In this document: piece by piece, positions 1 through 6,927 of the stretch
How positions within the stretch are numbered: the first letter of the stretch is position 1
Layout of the letters: each line of letters opens with the position of its first letter
Source: Clostridiales bacterium
GTDB taxonomy: Bacteria; Bacillota; Clostridia; Oscillospirales; Oscillospiraceae
DNA: 8,402 bases
Direction: 5' to 3'
NCBI GenBank assembly: GCA_012729875.1
Contig: JAAYCC010000072.1
Coordinates: 1-8,402 of the forward strand
The notes under the pieces: generated by a model
Database searches by the model: none
Told to the model about the DNA's origin: nothing
Seen by the model: the letters and a program-made list of their open reading frames with translations, nothing else
Program-made: the position numbers and the translations under genes

Positions 1-675
1 AATTCGTCCTTCAAAGTCTCAACAGACGAGTGCAACGACCAAATCGACAGTATATGCTCCATACTAAAGGACTATGACAAAAACGGAATGCTTATCGGCG
101 AGGCCCCCTGTACTAAGGATCTGATCGAAGTGACGGACAAGGACTTCGAGGTCGTAAGCATTATATCGATAGCGGCAATATTCATTATTATTGCATTGAC
201 CCTGAAGAGTATATCTCTTCCGGTGGTACTTGTAGCTGTAATTGAGTTTGCTATCTTCATAAATCTCGGTATTCCGTACTACACAGACTATTCAATGCCG
301 TTTATAGCGCCGATCTGCATAAGCACAATACAGCTTGGAGCAACAGTCGACTATGCGATACTTATGACGACACGCTATAAGAAGGAGCGCATGGAGGGCA
401 AATCAAAAAATATAGCGATAACGAATGCACTTTCATTCTCTATACCGTCTATACTGGTCAGCGCACTCGGCTTCTTTGCTGCTACTTTCGGCGTCGGCGT
501 GTACTCCGATGTCAGCCTGATAAGTTCAATGTGCAGCCTGATATCCCGCGGTGCAATAGCAAGTATGCTGTCGGTTATTGTTATACTCCCGTCATTCCTT
601 GTACTGTTTGACAAAGTTATATGCAAATCCACGGCAGGTATGAAATCGGTCGATCAAATAACGGAGGTTATGTAA
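1..675 (+). CDS. MMPL/RND-family transporter, C-terminal part (partial)
   Basis: The reading frame is open from the first base, so only the last 224 residues are present and the start lies outside the window. Residues 1-50 are the end of an extracellular loop. Five hydrophobic segments follow at about 51-68, 73-91, 99-120, 148-168 and 184-204, and the motif GATVDYAILM and the basic stretch TTRYKKER sit at 113-129. This is the usual C-terminal half of MMPL (RND superfamily) proteins, which move lipids, peptides or drugs across the membrane using the proton gradient; in this motif the Asp of VDYA is typical of the family. The substrate cannot be told from the sequence. The stop is one base before the next ATG, so the two genes are surely co-transcribed and probably work as a pair, as is common in Firmicutes. 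A short hydrophilic tail ends the protein. The family call is firm; the transported compound is unknown. Confidence 0.92.
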   Translation, partial: NSSFKVSTDECNDQIDSICSILKDYDKNGMLIGEAPCTKDLIEVTDKDFEVVSIISIAAIFIIIALTLKSISLPVVLVAVIEFAIFINLGIPYYTDYSMPFIAPICISTIQLGATVDYAILMTTRYKKERMEGKSKNIAITNALSFSIPSILVSALGFFAATFGVGVYSDVSLISSMCSLISRGAIASMLSVIVILPSFLVLFDKVICKSTAGMKSVDQITEVM

Positions 676-676
676 C

Positions 677-2605
677 ATGAAGCTTATTAAGAATAAGACA
701 ACAAAGGCGATTTCAATAGCGCTTTCCGCGTGCATAGTGTGCGGAACAGTCGGCGGGGTGGCGTTTTCTGCCAGCGGCGATGTTGGAAAGGCCTGCGATG
801 ATGCGCTGAATGCGGCTAGTGCTGCGAATGCGGCGGCTAACGAAGCTCTGCACGCGGCTGGAGGAAATGCGGTACATAAAAATGAGACAGTTTATGTAAT
901 GGCAAATGCGCAAGGGGCTGTACAGAAAGTAATAGTCAGCGATGAACTTAAGAACACCTCTGGCTCTAGTGAATTGATAGATAAATCTTGCCTTAAAGAC
1001 ATCGAAAATGTAAAAGGCATTGAGGAATATAAAGAAAATTCCGACGGAACCATATCGTGGAACGCGCAGGGCAATGATATCTATTACCAGGGTACGACAG
1101 ACAGGACCTTGCCTGTAAAGGTCTCCGTCCGCTATACGCTTGACGGGAAAGAGGTCAGTGCGGATGAAATTGCTGGCAAGAGCGGCAAAGTGGTCATGCG
1201 TTTTGATTACAGTGTTGATAAAAGCGTCATATCCGACGCGGGAGATACGGCTGTTCCGTTTCTTGCGATCACCGGCATGGCGCTTGACAACAGTGTGTTT
1301 TCCGACATCAGCGTATCCAACGGCAAGATTATTAATGACGGGGACCGCAGTGTAGTCATGGGATTTGCGCTGCCCGGCATAAGAGAATCGCTTGATCTCA
1401 GTAAAAACGACTCCGACATCCCGGATTATGTGGAGGTTACTGCAAACGCCTCTAATTTTGCCCTTAAGTCGACGATGACCTATGCATCCTGTGATTTTGC
1501 CAATGAATTTGACACAGATGAGATTGCGGACGTCGATGACCTCACGGAAGCTCTCGATAAGGCCTCCTCGGCTGTGACACAGCTTGTCGACGGATCCTCC
1601 GCCCTATATGACGGACTCTCCAAGCTCCTTGAAAAATCCGGGGAAATGACAAGCGGAATAGACGCCCTTTACAGCGGCGCGACAGAACTTTCAACGGGTC
1701 TGTCCACTTTAGATTCAAACAGTACCAATCTTAAATCAGGCGCGTATCAGGTGTTCTCAAGCTTGACAGCAGCAGCACAGAAACAGCTCAATGAGGCGCT
1801 TGTGGCGAACGGCCACAGTGAAGTTACACTTACTCCCGAGAACTACTCCTCGGTACTCGGAGGTCTGCTCGACAGCTTTTCCGGAGGAGCGTATACCCAA
1901 GCAAAGGCCGCGGCGGAAGCTAAAATAAGACCCGCAGTAGAGGCGGCGGTGCGCGAGAAGGTGACTGCGGGGGTTAAGGAGACCGTTAAGGCTTCCGCAA
2001 TTGAAAAGGGCTACACAGAGGAACAGGCGGAAATGTATCTGCAGAGCGGCGAAGGAGCTGCGATCGTGAACCAGTATGTAGATGAAAAAATGGCCTCAGA
2101 TGAAATCAAAGGAACTATAGAGTCCAATGTCGCACAGAAGCTGGCTTCAGACGAGGTTCAGTCGCAGATCACCGATGCTGTAAACAACGGTCTTGCAGGT
2201 AACGCCTCTTACTCTGCGATCAAGTCTCTTAAGGCGTCACTTGACGGCTATGCCGCCTTCTACACCGGATTGAACGCATATACTTCTGGAGTATCTTCGG
2301 CAGCGGCAGGTGCCTCAAAGGTCTCGAACGGGCTGGGACAGCTCAAACAAGGCGGTGCAAGTCTTGTGAGCGGCGTCACACAGCTTCACGACGGTGCAAT
2401 GAAACTATCCGACGGCATGCATGAGTTTTCTGACCAGCTCAGCGCTAAGCTCGGCAGCCTCTCCGACTCTGAGATTTCAGAGCTTTTACCCAAGATCGGT
2501 TCTATGCTTGACGCAGCAAAAGGCTATACAAACTACTCCGGTATTGCGGACGGGGCAGAGGGAAGCGTCAAGTTCATTATAAAGACCGCATCAATCGGAG
2601 ACTAA
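677..2605 (+). CDS. YhgE/Pip-like secreted coiled-coil protein, partner of the MMPL transporter
   Basis: This 642-residue protein starts at an ATG with GGAGG at 663-667, nine bases upstream and inside the end of the transporter gene, which points to coupled translation. Residues 1-33 form a signal peptide (basic start, then ISIALSACIVCGTVGGVAF). An Ala/Asn-rich helix covers about 35-62. A beta-rich domain at about 69-270 carries recognisable family pieces: NETVYV, NVKGIEEY, ISWNAQGNDIYYQGTTD and LDGKEVS. From about 285 to 350 and 510 to 590 there are repeats of the form L-x-DG-x-x-x-L/S-x-G (QLVDGSSALYDGL, QLHDGAMKLSDGM), the hallmark of YhgE/Pip-like proteins, with an Ala/Glu-rich helical region in between. 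Unlike classical YhgE/Pip, I see no C-terminal membrane segments; it ends in KTASIGD. Likely role: an extracytoplasmic partner of the MMPL transporter. This is inferred from gene order and family, not from a known mechanism. Confidence 0.85.
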   Translation: MKLIKNKTTKAISIALSACIVCGTVGGVAFSASGDVGKACDDALNAASAANAAANEALHAAGGNAVHKNETVYVMANAQGAVQKVIVSDELKNTSGSSELIDKSCLKDIENVKGIEEYKENSDGTISWNAQGNDIYYQGTTDRTLPVKVSVRYTLDGKEVSADEIAGKSGKVVMRFDYSVDKSVISDAGDTAVPFLAITGMALDNSVFSDISVSNGKIINDGDRSVVMGFALPGIRESLDLSKNDSDIPDYVEVTANASNFALKSTMTYASCDFANEFDTDEIADVDDLTEALDKASSAVTQLVDGSSALYDGLSKLLEKSGEMTSGIDALYSGATELSTGLSTLDSNSTNLKSGAYQVFSSLTAAAQKQLNEALVANGHSEVTLTPENYSSVLGGLLDSFSGGAYTQAKAAAEAKIRPAVEAAVREKVTAGVKETVKASAIEKGYTEEQAEMYLQSGEGAAIVNQYVDEKMASDEIKGTIESNVAQKLASDEVQSQITDAVNNGLAGNASYSAIKSLKASLDGYAAFYTGLNAYTSGVSSAAAGASKVSNGLGQLKQGGASLVSGVTQLHDGAMKLSDGMHEFSDQLSAKLGSLSDSEISELLPKIGSMLDAAKGYTNYSGIADGAEGSVKFIIKTASIGD

Positions 2606-2659
2606 GCTGTGATCTCTGCTTCGATTGCAGTTTAATCTATATCCCTTCATTCTCCCAAA

Positions 2660-2692
2660 GAAAGGCCGCGGCGTTATTCGCCGCGGCCTTTC
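2660..2692 (+). terminator. GC-rich hairpin closing the MMPL/YhgE-like unit
   Basis: A perfect inverted repeat, AAAGGCCGCGGCG and CGCCGCGGCCTTT, is separated by the loop TTATT, and an outer G-C pair gives 14 bp. It begins 54 bases after the stop of the YhgE-like gene. Only three T's end the right arm and the following bases (CGCTGTT) are a poor U tract, so termination may be less clean than at a canonical site, but the stem is very stable and no gene follows at once. Confidence 0.75.
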
Positions 2693-2837
2693 GCTGTTAA
2701 ACTTGCCTTTTATGCGCATCTCCGGACGCCCCGTTATTCGTAAATACCCAGACGCTCTCCGCAAAGATGCTATGTTGTTCATCACGGACGAAGGGAAAGG
2801 CCGTCCACAATAACAGGCCCAGAAATCTTGGAAACTC

Positions 2838-2865
2838 TTGTATATTCCAGTATTTGCCTTATACT
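2838..2865 (+). promoter_or_regulatory. Possible promoter of the WYL regulator
   Basis: TATACT at 2860-2865 is a good -10 match, with TTGTAT at 2838-2843 as a poor -35 and a 16-base spacer. Transcription would begin near 2872, leaving a leader of about 54 bases before the ATG. A small inverted repeat CGGT/ACCG lies in that leader at about 2875-2891 and could be part of an operator. All of this rests on motif matching only. Confidence 0.3.
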
Positions 2866-2925
2866 GTAATTGTACGGTTTGTTGGACACCGGTAAGTATA
2901 TATTTTTAATACAGGAGGGAAAATT

Positions 2926-3915
2926 ATGCCGAAGAGCCAAAACCAGAAGCTGAAGCTTCTATATATTATGAGATTGCTGCTTGAAAAGTCCGACGAGCAG
3001 CATCCCGTATCTGTTAACGAAATTATTGCGCACCTCGATGCAAACGCCATCTCTGCTGAGCGAAAGAGCATCTACTCGGATATCGAGGCTCTTAAGCTTT
3101 TCGGACTGGATATAAATCAGCAGAGGGGAATAAACGGCGGTTATTATATTGCCAACCGCGAGTTTGAGCTGCCCGAGCTGAAGCTGCTAGTGGACAGCGT
3201 GCAGTCTTCAAAGTTCATTACAGAGAAAAAAACTATAACGCTTATTAAAAAAATCGAGTGCCTGGCAAGCACTTATGAAGCGCAGCTCCTCCACCGACAG
3301 GTATATGTAAAAAACCGGATTAAGAATATGAACGAGTCAATATACTACAATGTGGACGAGATACACAATGGAATCGCCACTGACTGCAAAATATGCTTCA
3401 AGTATTTTGAATATCTGGTCAGTAAGGAGCGCGTATACAGGCACGACGGAGCAAAATACTGCATAAGCCCCTATGCCCTTATGTGGGACGACGAAAACTA
3501 TTATATGATAGGATTTGACGTCAGCGCCGGCATTATTAAGCATTTTCGCGTGGACAAGATGATAGAGATATCCGTTACCGGAGAGAAAAGGGACGGGAGG
3601 GAGCAGTTTGAAAACTTTGATCTTGCCGCTTATTCCAGAACTCACTTCGGCATGTTCACGGGTGAAGAGGAGCGGGTGACTCTGGAATTTTCAAACAGCC
3701 TTGCCGGCGCTGTAATCGACCGTTTTGGAAAAGATGTGATCACAATACCGGCGGACAGCGAACACTTTTGCGTGCATACCGATGTAGCTGTTTCGCCAAA
3801 GTTTTTCGGCTGGCTTTGCGGTTTTGGAACCGGCGTGCGCGTCCTTGCACCCGAGCGTGTAGTTGAGCAGATGAAGGAGCATGTTGCCGCAATAAACATG
3901 CTATACTTTGACTGA
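2926..3915 (+). CDS. HTH-WYL domain transcriptional regulator
   Basis: This 329-residue protein has a textbook site AGGAGG at 2913-2918, seven bases before the ATG. Residues 8-76 form a winged helix-turn-helix of the DeoR/YafY type: VSVNEIIAHL, then the recognition-helix region SAERKSIYSDIEALKLFG, and the wing motif GINGGYYI. Residues about 138-220 make the WYL domain, with the signature-like SPYALMWDDENYYMIGFD and the conserved HFRVDKM. The C-terminal WCX-like extension covers 250-325 (RVTLEFSNS, GFGTGVRVLAPERV). Length and domain order match full-size members. WYL domains are thought to sense ligands, including nucleic acids in some cases; the ligand here is unknown. It could control the small downstream gene (34-base gap) or itself, but no clear operator is visible. 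The family call is firm; the target is not known. Confidence 0.93.
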   Translation: MPKSQNQKLKLLYIMRLLLEKSDEQHPVSVNEIIAHLDANAISAERKSIYSDIEALKLFGLDINQQRGINGGYYIANREFELPELKLLVDSVQSSKFITEKKTITLIKKIECLASTYEAQLLHRQVYVKNRIKNMNESIYYNVDEIHNGIATDCKICFKYFEYLVSKERVYRHDGAKYCISPYALMWDDENYYMIGFDVSAGIIKHFRVDKMIEISVTGEKRDGREQFENFDLAAYSRTHFGMFTGEEERVTLEFSNSLAGAVIDRFGKDVITIPADSEHFCVHTDVAVSPKFFGWLCGFGTGVRVLAPERVVEQMKEHVAAINMLYFD

Positions 3916-3949
3916 AGATTGCAAATGATATGCGGATGGGAGCGTTAGA

Positions 3950-4141
3950 ATGAAAAACGATGACTACGGTTATTTCGGAAAAGGTACTGAAGGGTACATA
4001 CACTATATGCAGACCTTTGACGAGACACAGAAAAAAAGCAACGGAGGAGGACGCAAACCCTCCTCCAACGGCGGGTGCCTGACGTCCGTTATCTCAGTTC
4101 TGGGAGCTGTTTTTATCCTTTCCCTCCTGTTTACACACTGA
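3950..4141 (+). CDS. Small single-pass membrane protein, function unknown
   Basis: This 63-residue protein starts at an ATG preceded by GGGAG at 3938-3942 with a seven-base gap. The first 20 residues are polar and aromatic (DDYGYFGKGTEGYIHYMQTF), a pattern I recall from short hypothetical proteins in other Clostridia. A Gly/Ser/Lys-rich linker (KKSNGGGRKPSSNGG) follows, and the C-terminus (CLTSVISVLGAVFILSLLFTH) is long and hydrophobic enough for one membrane helix. The protein therefore probably has a cytoplasmic N-terminus with a C-terminal anchor, though topology is inferred. It begins 34 bases after the WYL regulator on the same strand and may share its transcript. Its stop lies only 12 bases from the end of the convergent glucosyltransferase gene. 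No enzymatic motif is visible and no function can be assigned. Confidence 0.75.
   Translation: MKNDDYGYFGKGTEGYIHYMQTFDETQKKSNGGGRKPSSNGGCLTSVISVLGAVFILSLLFTH
4031..4066 (-). terminator. Possible terminator of the GtrII-like gene, inside the small ORF
   Basis: Read on the minus strand, GGAGGAGG pairs with CCTCCTCC across an eight-base loop, and after five bases (GTTGC) comes a run of seven T's (A's at 4031-4037 on the plus strand). It lies about 90 bases past the stop of the GtrII-like gene and within the Gly/Ser linker codons of the opposite small gene. The five-base gap before the T run makes it imperfect. Confidence 0.4.
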
Positions 4142-4153
4142 TTTTTGGTTTTA

Positions 4154-5764
4154 CTATCCGCCCAGTTTAACTACAATATATTCGTCTAGTACTTTGATGC
4201 TGCCATCTGTCGGGTAATCTGGCATACGAATGACTTCCTCGTTTTCCAGATATGCTTTTGCAATATCGGATTGGTTAGCATAAACGATATTGGGGACACC
4301 TAAAAAACGCCTTAGAAAATAGCCGTATGTATAGCTGTTTACTAAAGCCTTCATATCCGCGACCCCCGTCAACTCCAGGCGATCGAGTTCGGGGGTCGGC
4401 TCATAGCTGATACCGCACACAGCGTCCCCTAAAAGTACGATTGGCATATTGATATCATAGCCCTCCGTACTTTCTATAGCGCCAATCAGCCTTGTAGAGT
4501 AGGAGTACGCCTGCTTGTAGGACAGATCCATTTTCAAATACACCTCATTGCTGAATACAGCATAGCCGTATACGGCAAGCACCATCGTCAACATGATTAC
4601 CCAGCAGCAGGCTGCATCCAGGTATGGTATTTGTTTTGGAGAGGCTTTTGTATCTGTGCTGCTGCAAGACAGTGCCGCGTAATAAGTATCCGAGAGTGCC
4701 AAAGGCGCGATAAGGATACAGACAATTCCATAGACCATAAGTATATGCACTGTTCCATCCGGAACCATCAAAAAAATAATGTCTCCTGCCAGTGGGTAAA
4801 GGATGACAAAAAGAATCAGTATAAATATGCGATTTCGGTCAAGACGGTTCTTCTTGATGAGCAGAATTCCAAGGTACACCGTAGCTGCAGCGGTGAGGAT
4901 AAAGGCGTATTTTAGGAAGGAAAAGTGCGCCATAGTATTGTTTTGGATGAAAAACTGATAGTAATACCAATAGGCATCATGGAGCAGCTTTGGCAGCTTC
5001 GACAATTCGATACTGCCCATGTCGGAGATCCCCATATAATCTACAAGCTCTATATCGCGTGTCGTCAATTTTACGATAATAAAATAGAAAAACAACGCGC
5101 CGGCCAGTGAGACGAGGCATTTCGCGGCCCTGAGCATAATAGATTTTGCCGTCTCTTTGCACTCTATAGTGCGCAGAACCAAGGCTCCCAGCAGCAAAAC
5201 CGACGTCACGCAAAAGTAGCTCTGATATATTCCCAAAGACAGGGTCAGAGCTGCTATACCGACTAAAAAGCCATAGCGGTATCTGTCCGTAAAAAAGGCA
5301 GCCAGACAGGCAAGCAGCAGCGCGAAAAAATAGGCGTCGGCAGAAAACATGTATGTAAAGGTTGCGGTGACAGCCGGAAATGATACAAGTAGTGCTGATG
5401 CGATGATCGCTGTGGATGGGCGCTTGATCCGCATGACCGCTACAATGATGGCGGCGGAAACGGCCAAAAACAGAGCCGACAAGGTTCCGATCACCCAAGG
5501 CATGCTGAATGTGCCATGGATTTTCAGTACATAGGGCAACAGCCATCTTCCGGATGCCGCACCGTACTCTGAGCCGAAAAGGTGTCCGATATCGTCGTGG
5601 TTCGGAAACTTGTTGGTAAACATATACATATGGACAACAAAGGCGAAAATAAATGTGAATACAAAGCTTACTCGTATCTGTTTTGGCACTTTTTTGATAC
5701 ATCTGTTCAAGATTATTTCAGGATCATAAAATGTGCGGTGGAGTGCTCTGGCATTTTTATTCAT
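4154..5764 (-). CDS. GtrII-like glucosyltransferase, polytopic membrane protein
   Basis: This 536-residue membrane protein begins with a basic cytoplasmic stretch, then a first membrane helix at about 31-50, and about ten further hydrophobic segments up to residue 402 (for example 91-111, 117-137, 144-158, 164-197, 213-232, 285-303, 312-332, 340-358, 385-403). Just after the first helix are NKFPNHDDIG (51-60) and SGRW (71-74). A double Asp in the first outer loop and the GRW motif are what I recognise from the GtrII glucosyltransferase family (GT-C type, using a lipid-linked sugar). GIYQSYF at 178-184 also fits. A soluble domain of about 130 residues ends the protein (YSTRLIGAIE, MPIVLLGD). 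GtrII enzymes glucosylate surface polysaccharides in other bacteria; here no GtrA or GtrB neighbour is present, so the acceptor is unknown. The start site is weak (GGGGG seven bases upstream). Confidence 0.85.
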   Translation of the reverse strand: MNKNARALHRTFYDPEIILNRCIKKVPKQIRVSFVFTFIFAFVVHMYMFTNKFPNHDDIGHLFGSEYGAASGRWLLPYVLKIHGTFSMPWVIGTLSALFLAVSAAIIVAVMRIKRPSTAIIASALLVSFPAVTATFTYMFSADAYFFALLLACLAAFFTDRYRYGFLVGIAALTLSLGIYQSYFCVTSVLLLGALVLRTIECKETAKSIMLRAAKCLVSLAGALFFYFIIVKLTTRDIELVDYMGISDMGSIELSKLPKLLHDAYWYYYQFFIQNNTMAHFSFLKYAFILTAAATVYLGILLIKKNRLDRNRIFILILFVILYPLAGDIIFLMVPDGTVHILMVYGIVCILIAPLALSDTYYAALSCSSTDTKASPKQIPYLDAACCWVIMLTMVLAVYGYAVFSNEVYLKMDLSYKQAYSYSTRLIGAIESTEGYDINMPIVLLGDAVCGISYEPTPELDRLELTGVADMKALVNSYTYGYFLRRFLGVPNIVYANQSDIAKAYLENEEVIRMPDYPTDGSIKVLDEYIVVKLGG

Positions 5765-5828
5765 ATATGTGCCCCCAAAATGTTTCTATGCAGTCTTAGA
5801 GAGATATTGCATTTTTCCCGTAGAAAGC

Positions 5829-5869
5829 AGTGTGCTATAATAACTATCGTATAGTTATTATAGCACACT
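5829..5869. repeat. Perfect 19-bp inverted repeat with 3-base loop
   Basis: The left arm AGTGTGCTATAATAACTAT (5829-5847) and right arm ATAGTTATTATAGCACACT (5851-5869) are exact reverse complements around CGT. Each arm holds TGCTATAAT, an extended -10 sequence, so the same promoter-like signal points inward on both strands. It has no T run on either side, so it is not a typical terminator. It lies between the lipoprotein and the GtrII-like gene. It could be an operator/promoter, a small palindromic repeat family member, or a remnant of a mobile element. Confidence 0.97.
5857..5865 (-). promoter_or_regulatory. Extended -10 promoter candidate for the GtrII-like gene
   Basis: On the minus strand the right arm of the palindrome reads TGCTATAAT, a perfect TGn extended -10. 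No good -35 is found at 17 bases (ATGGGT), which extended -10 promoters can do without. The start of transcription would fall near 5850, in the palindrome loop, giving a leader of about 86 bases before the ATG at 5764. The mirror copy at 5833-5841 would fire the other way, antisense to the lipoprotein gene's 3' side. Confidence 0.4.
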
Positions 5870-5973
5870 CTGTATATCGACCCATTTGTTTATGTCTTCA
5901 AGAAGGAAAAAGTGACATTAAAAATTGCATTTTATAGGATTTTGTATAATAAAACAGGAAAGCATAAAAAAAT

Positions 5974-6576
5974 TCAAGCGTCTTCCCTTGGAACTAATTC
6001 AAGAAGGATAAGCGAACCGTCCCTGCCGTTCATATTTAAAGAATAGTATCTCGTCGTATTATTTTCATCTACAAAGGATATTCCCCTTGTCGGAAAATCA
6101 CCATGAAAAACCGTCCCAACTACAAGGGGCTTTTCAGGCGATACTTTATCTTTTGAATACAAGATTCTGTTCACATAGAAATTTACATCACCACTCTCTC
6201 CGTTTTCATCGAAAAAGATCTCTAAAAATCTAACGTCCTTTACCTCGGTGCCTACCTTGAAAAGGACCTTTACTTGGTATTCTATATCTTCGGATTCATT
6301 AAACTCGTCGTAGGATTGGTACTGCTCCAAAAGCTGTTCTGTGGCATAGCCAGCACTGATGAAGCTCTCATCAGGCGCATTGTCAGTACTCGTCAGTTTC
6401 TCTACTAAAGCATCATCTGTCGAGGGGGCAGAAGGCTTTGTCGTTTCTGGCGATTGGGAGGCTGATTCAGATGAGCTTGCCAAATCATCATTATGCGCGT
6501 TTGTATAAGCGCAGCCGCCCGCAAACAGCATTGCAATAACCGATAGAGATAATAACAGAAGCTTTGTTCGTTTCAT
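5974..6576 (-). CDS. Lipoprotein of unknown function
   Basis: I place the start at the ATG at 6576-6574, giving 200 residues, because GGAGGT at 6586-6581 sits right in front of it; a longer reading from a TTG at 6588 would swallow that site. The N-terminus is a lipoprotein signal: MKRTK, a hydrophobic core (LLLLSLSVIAMLF) and the lipobox FAGGC with Cys22 as the likely lipidated residue. A Ser/Thr/Pro/Glu-rich linker (about 30-52) leads to a soluble domain of about 145 residues rich in acidic residues. It contains VKVLFKVGTEVKDVRFLEI, PLVVGTVFHGDFPTRGISFVDE and NGRDGSLILLEL. I recall similar 'GD-P-GISFVDENG...DGSL' proteins as hypothetical lipoproteins in Clostridia, without an assigned role. 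It would sit on the outer face of the membrane. It is upstream of the GtrII-like gene on the same strand but 209 bases away, with the palindrome between, so a shared transcript is uncertain. Confidence 0.85.
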   Translation of the reverse strand: MKRTKLLLLSLSVIAMLFAGGCAYTNAHNDDLASSSESASQSPETTKPSAPSTDDALVEKLTSTDNAPDESFISAGYATEQLLEQYQSYDEFNESEDIEYQVKVLFKVGTEVKDVRFLEIFFDENGESGDVNFYVNRILYSKDKVSPEKPLVVGTVFHGDFPTRGISFVDENNTTRYYSLNMNGRDGSLILLELVPREDA

Positions 6577-6580
6577 TTCG

Positions 6581-6586
6581 ACCTCC
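6581..6586 (-). promoter_or_regulatory. Ribosome binding site that fixes the lipoprotein start
   Basis: GGAGGT on the minus strand, four bases (CGAA) before the ATG at 6576. It overlaps the alternative TTG start at 6588, which has no comparable site of its own, so the ATG is preferred. Confidence 0.8.
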
Positions 6587-6649
6587 AAATAAATAATTTA
6601 ATGTTTATGCAAAAGGCGTTCCATTTTCTGCTCGGATTGCCTTCTGTAT

Positions 6650-6678
6650 ATAATATACGAGGCTGATAAATAAGTAAA
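6650..6678 (-). promoter_or_regulatory. Probable promoter of the lipoprotein gene
   Basis: On the minus strand TTTACT (6678-6673) and TATTAT (6655-6650) are separated by 17 bases. Transcription would start near 6643 and leave a leader of about 65 bases. The -10 matches five of six consensus positions and the -35 four of six; the surrounding DNA is AT-rich, so chance matches are possible. Confidence 0.38.
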
Positions 6679-6805
6679 TATTATTTGCTGTAACTGCACT
6701 AGTAGAGTTGACAAATGGCTTGAAATGTGTAGATACTGTTTTAGTTGTACCAATGTAAGACTTGTCCGGTTTGGGCATTACAAAATCAACCATTGCTGAT
6801 ACAAT

Positions 6806-6839
6806 GATCCCCACTCAATTATGGGTGGGGATCGCTTTT
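6806..6839 (+). terminator. Hairpin with short T run, terminator-like
   Basis: GATCCCCAC (6806-6814) pairs exactly with GTGGGGATC (6825-6833); a further T-G and C-G pair extend the stem to 11 bp around the loop AATTAT. GC and then four T's follow on the plus strand. No intact plus-strand gene lies upstream for it to end, so it may be a relic of a lost gene or element. There is no T run on the minus-strand side. Confidence 0.45.
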
Positions 6840-6892
6840 GCTGACCATTTGGAATAAAACCCTGACATATAATAAATTGTGATAGCTTTTAG

Positions 6893-6921
6893 TTGACCAA
6901 TTGTACATAATAAACTATACA
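6893..6921 (+). promoter_or_regulatory. Sigma-A-like promoter facing the ORF-less interval
   Basis: TTGACC at 6893-6898 and TATACA at 6916-6921 are separated by exactly 17 bases. The -35 matches five of six positions and the -10 four of six. Transcription would begin near 6928. GGGAGG at 6937-6942 follows, but the nearest ATG (6958) is 15 bases away and opens only 25 codons. Confidence 0.42.
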
Positions 6922-6927
6922 TTGACT

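Noticed and set aside
1140..1419. Short frames on both strands inside the YhgE-like gene
   Set aside because: Shadows of the long, clearly coding frame.
2625..2813. Short ORFs on both strands after the YhgE-like gene
   Set aside because: They run through the terminator hairpin, lack ribosome sites and look like chance frames.
3642..4003. Overlapping minus-strand frames opposite the WYL regulator
   Set aside because: Antisense shadows of the WYL gene with no start sites or family features.
4977..5702. A 241-codon open frame on the minus strand inside the GtrII-like gene
   Set aside because: It overlaps the better-supported 536-residue membrane protein on the same strand, is rich in Arg, Cys and His as out-of-frame products are, and shows no domain.
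5829..5869. The palindrome as a Rho-independent terminator or an invertible switch
   Set aside because: It has no T run on either strand, and a 3-base loop leaves no invertible segment between the arms.
6577..6588. Longer lipoprotein start at TTG 6588
   Set aside because: It would translate through the GGAGGT site that serves the ATG at 6576, and the ATG gives a standard lipoprotein signal.
6605..6814. A 69-codon minus-strand frame with a GTG start
   Set aside because: No ribosome site, start codon inside a stable hairpin, no recognised family, and it covers the likely promoter of the lipoprotein gene. The antisense frame is broken by several stops. I cannot rule out a remnant.
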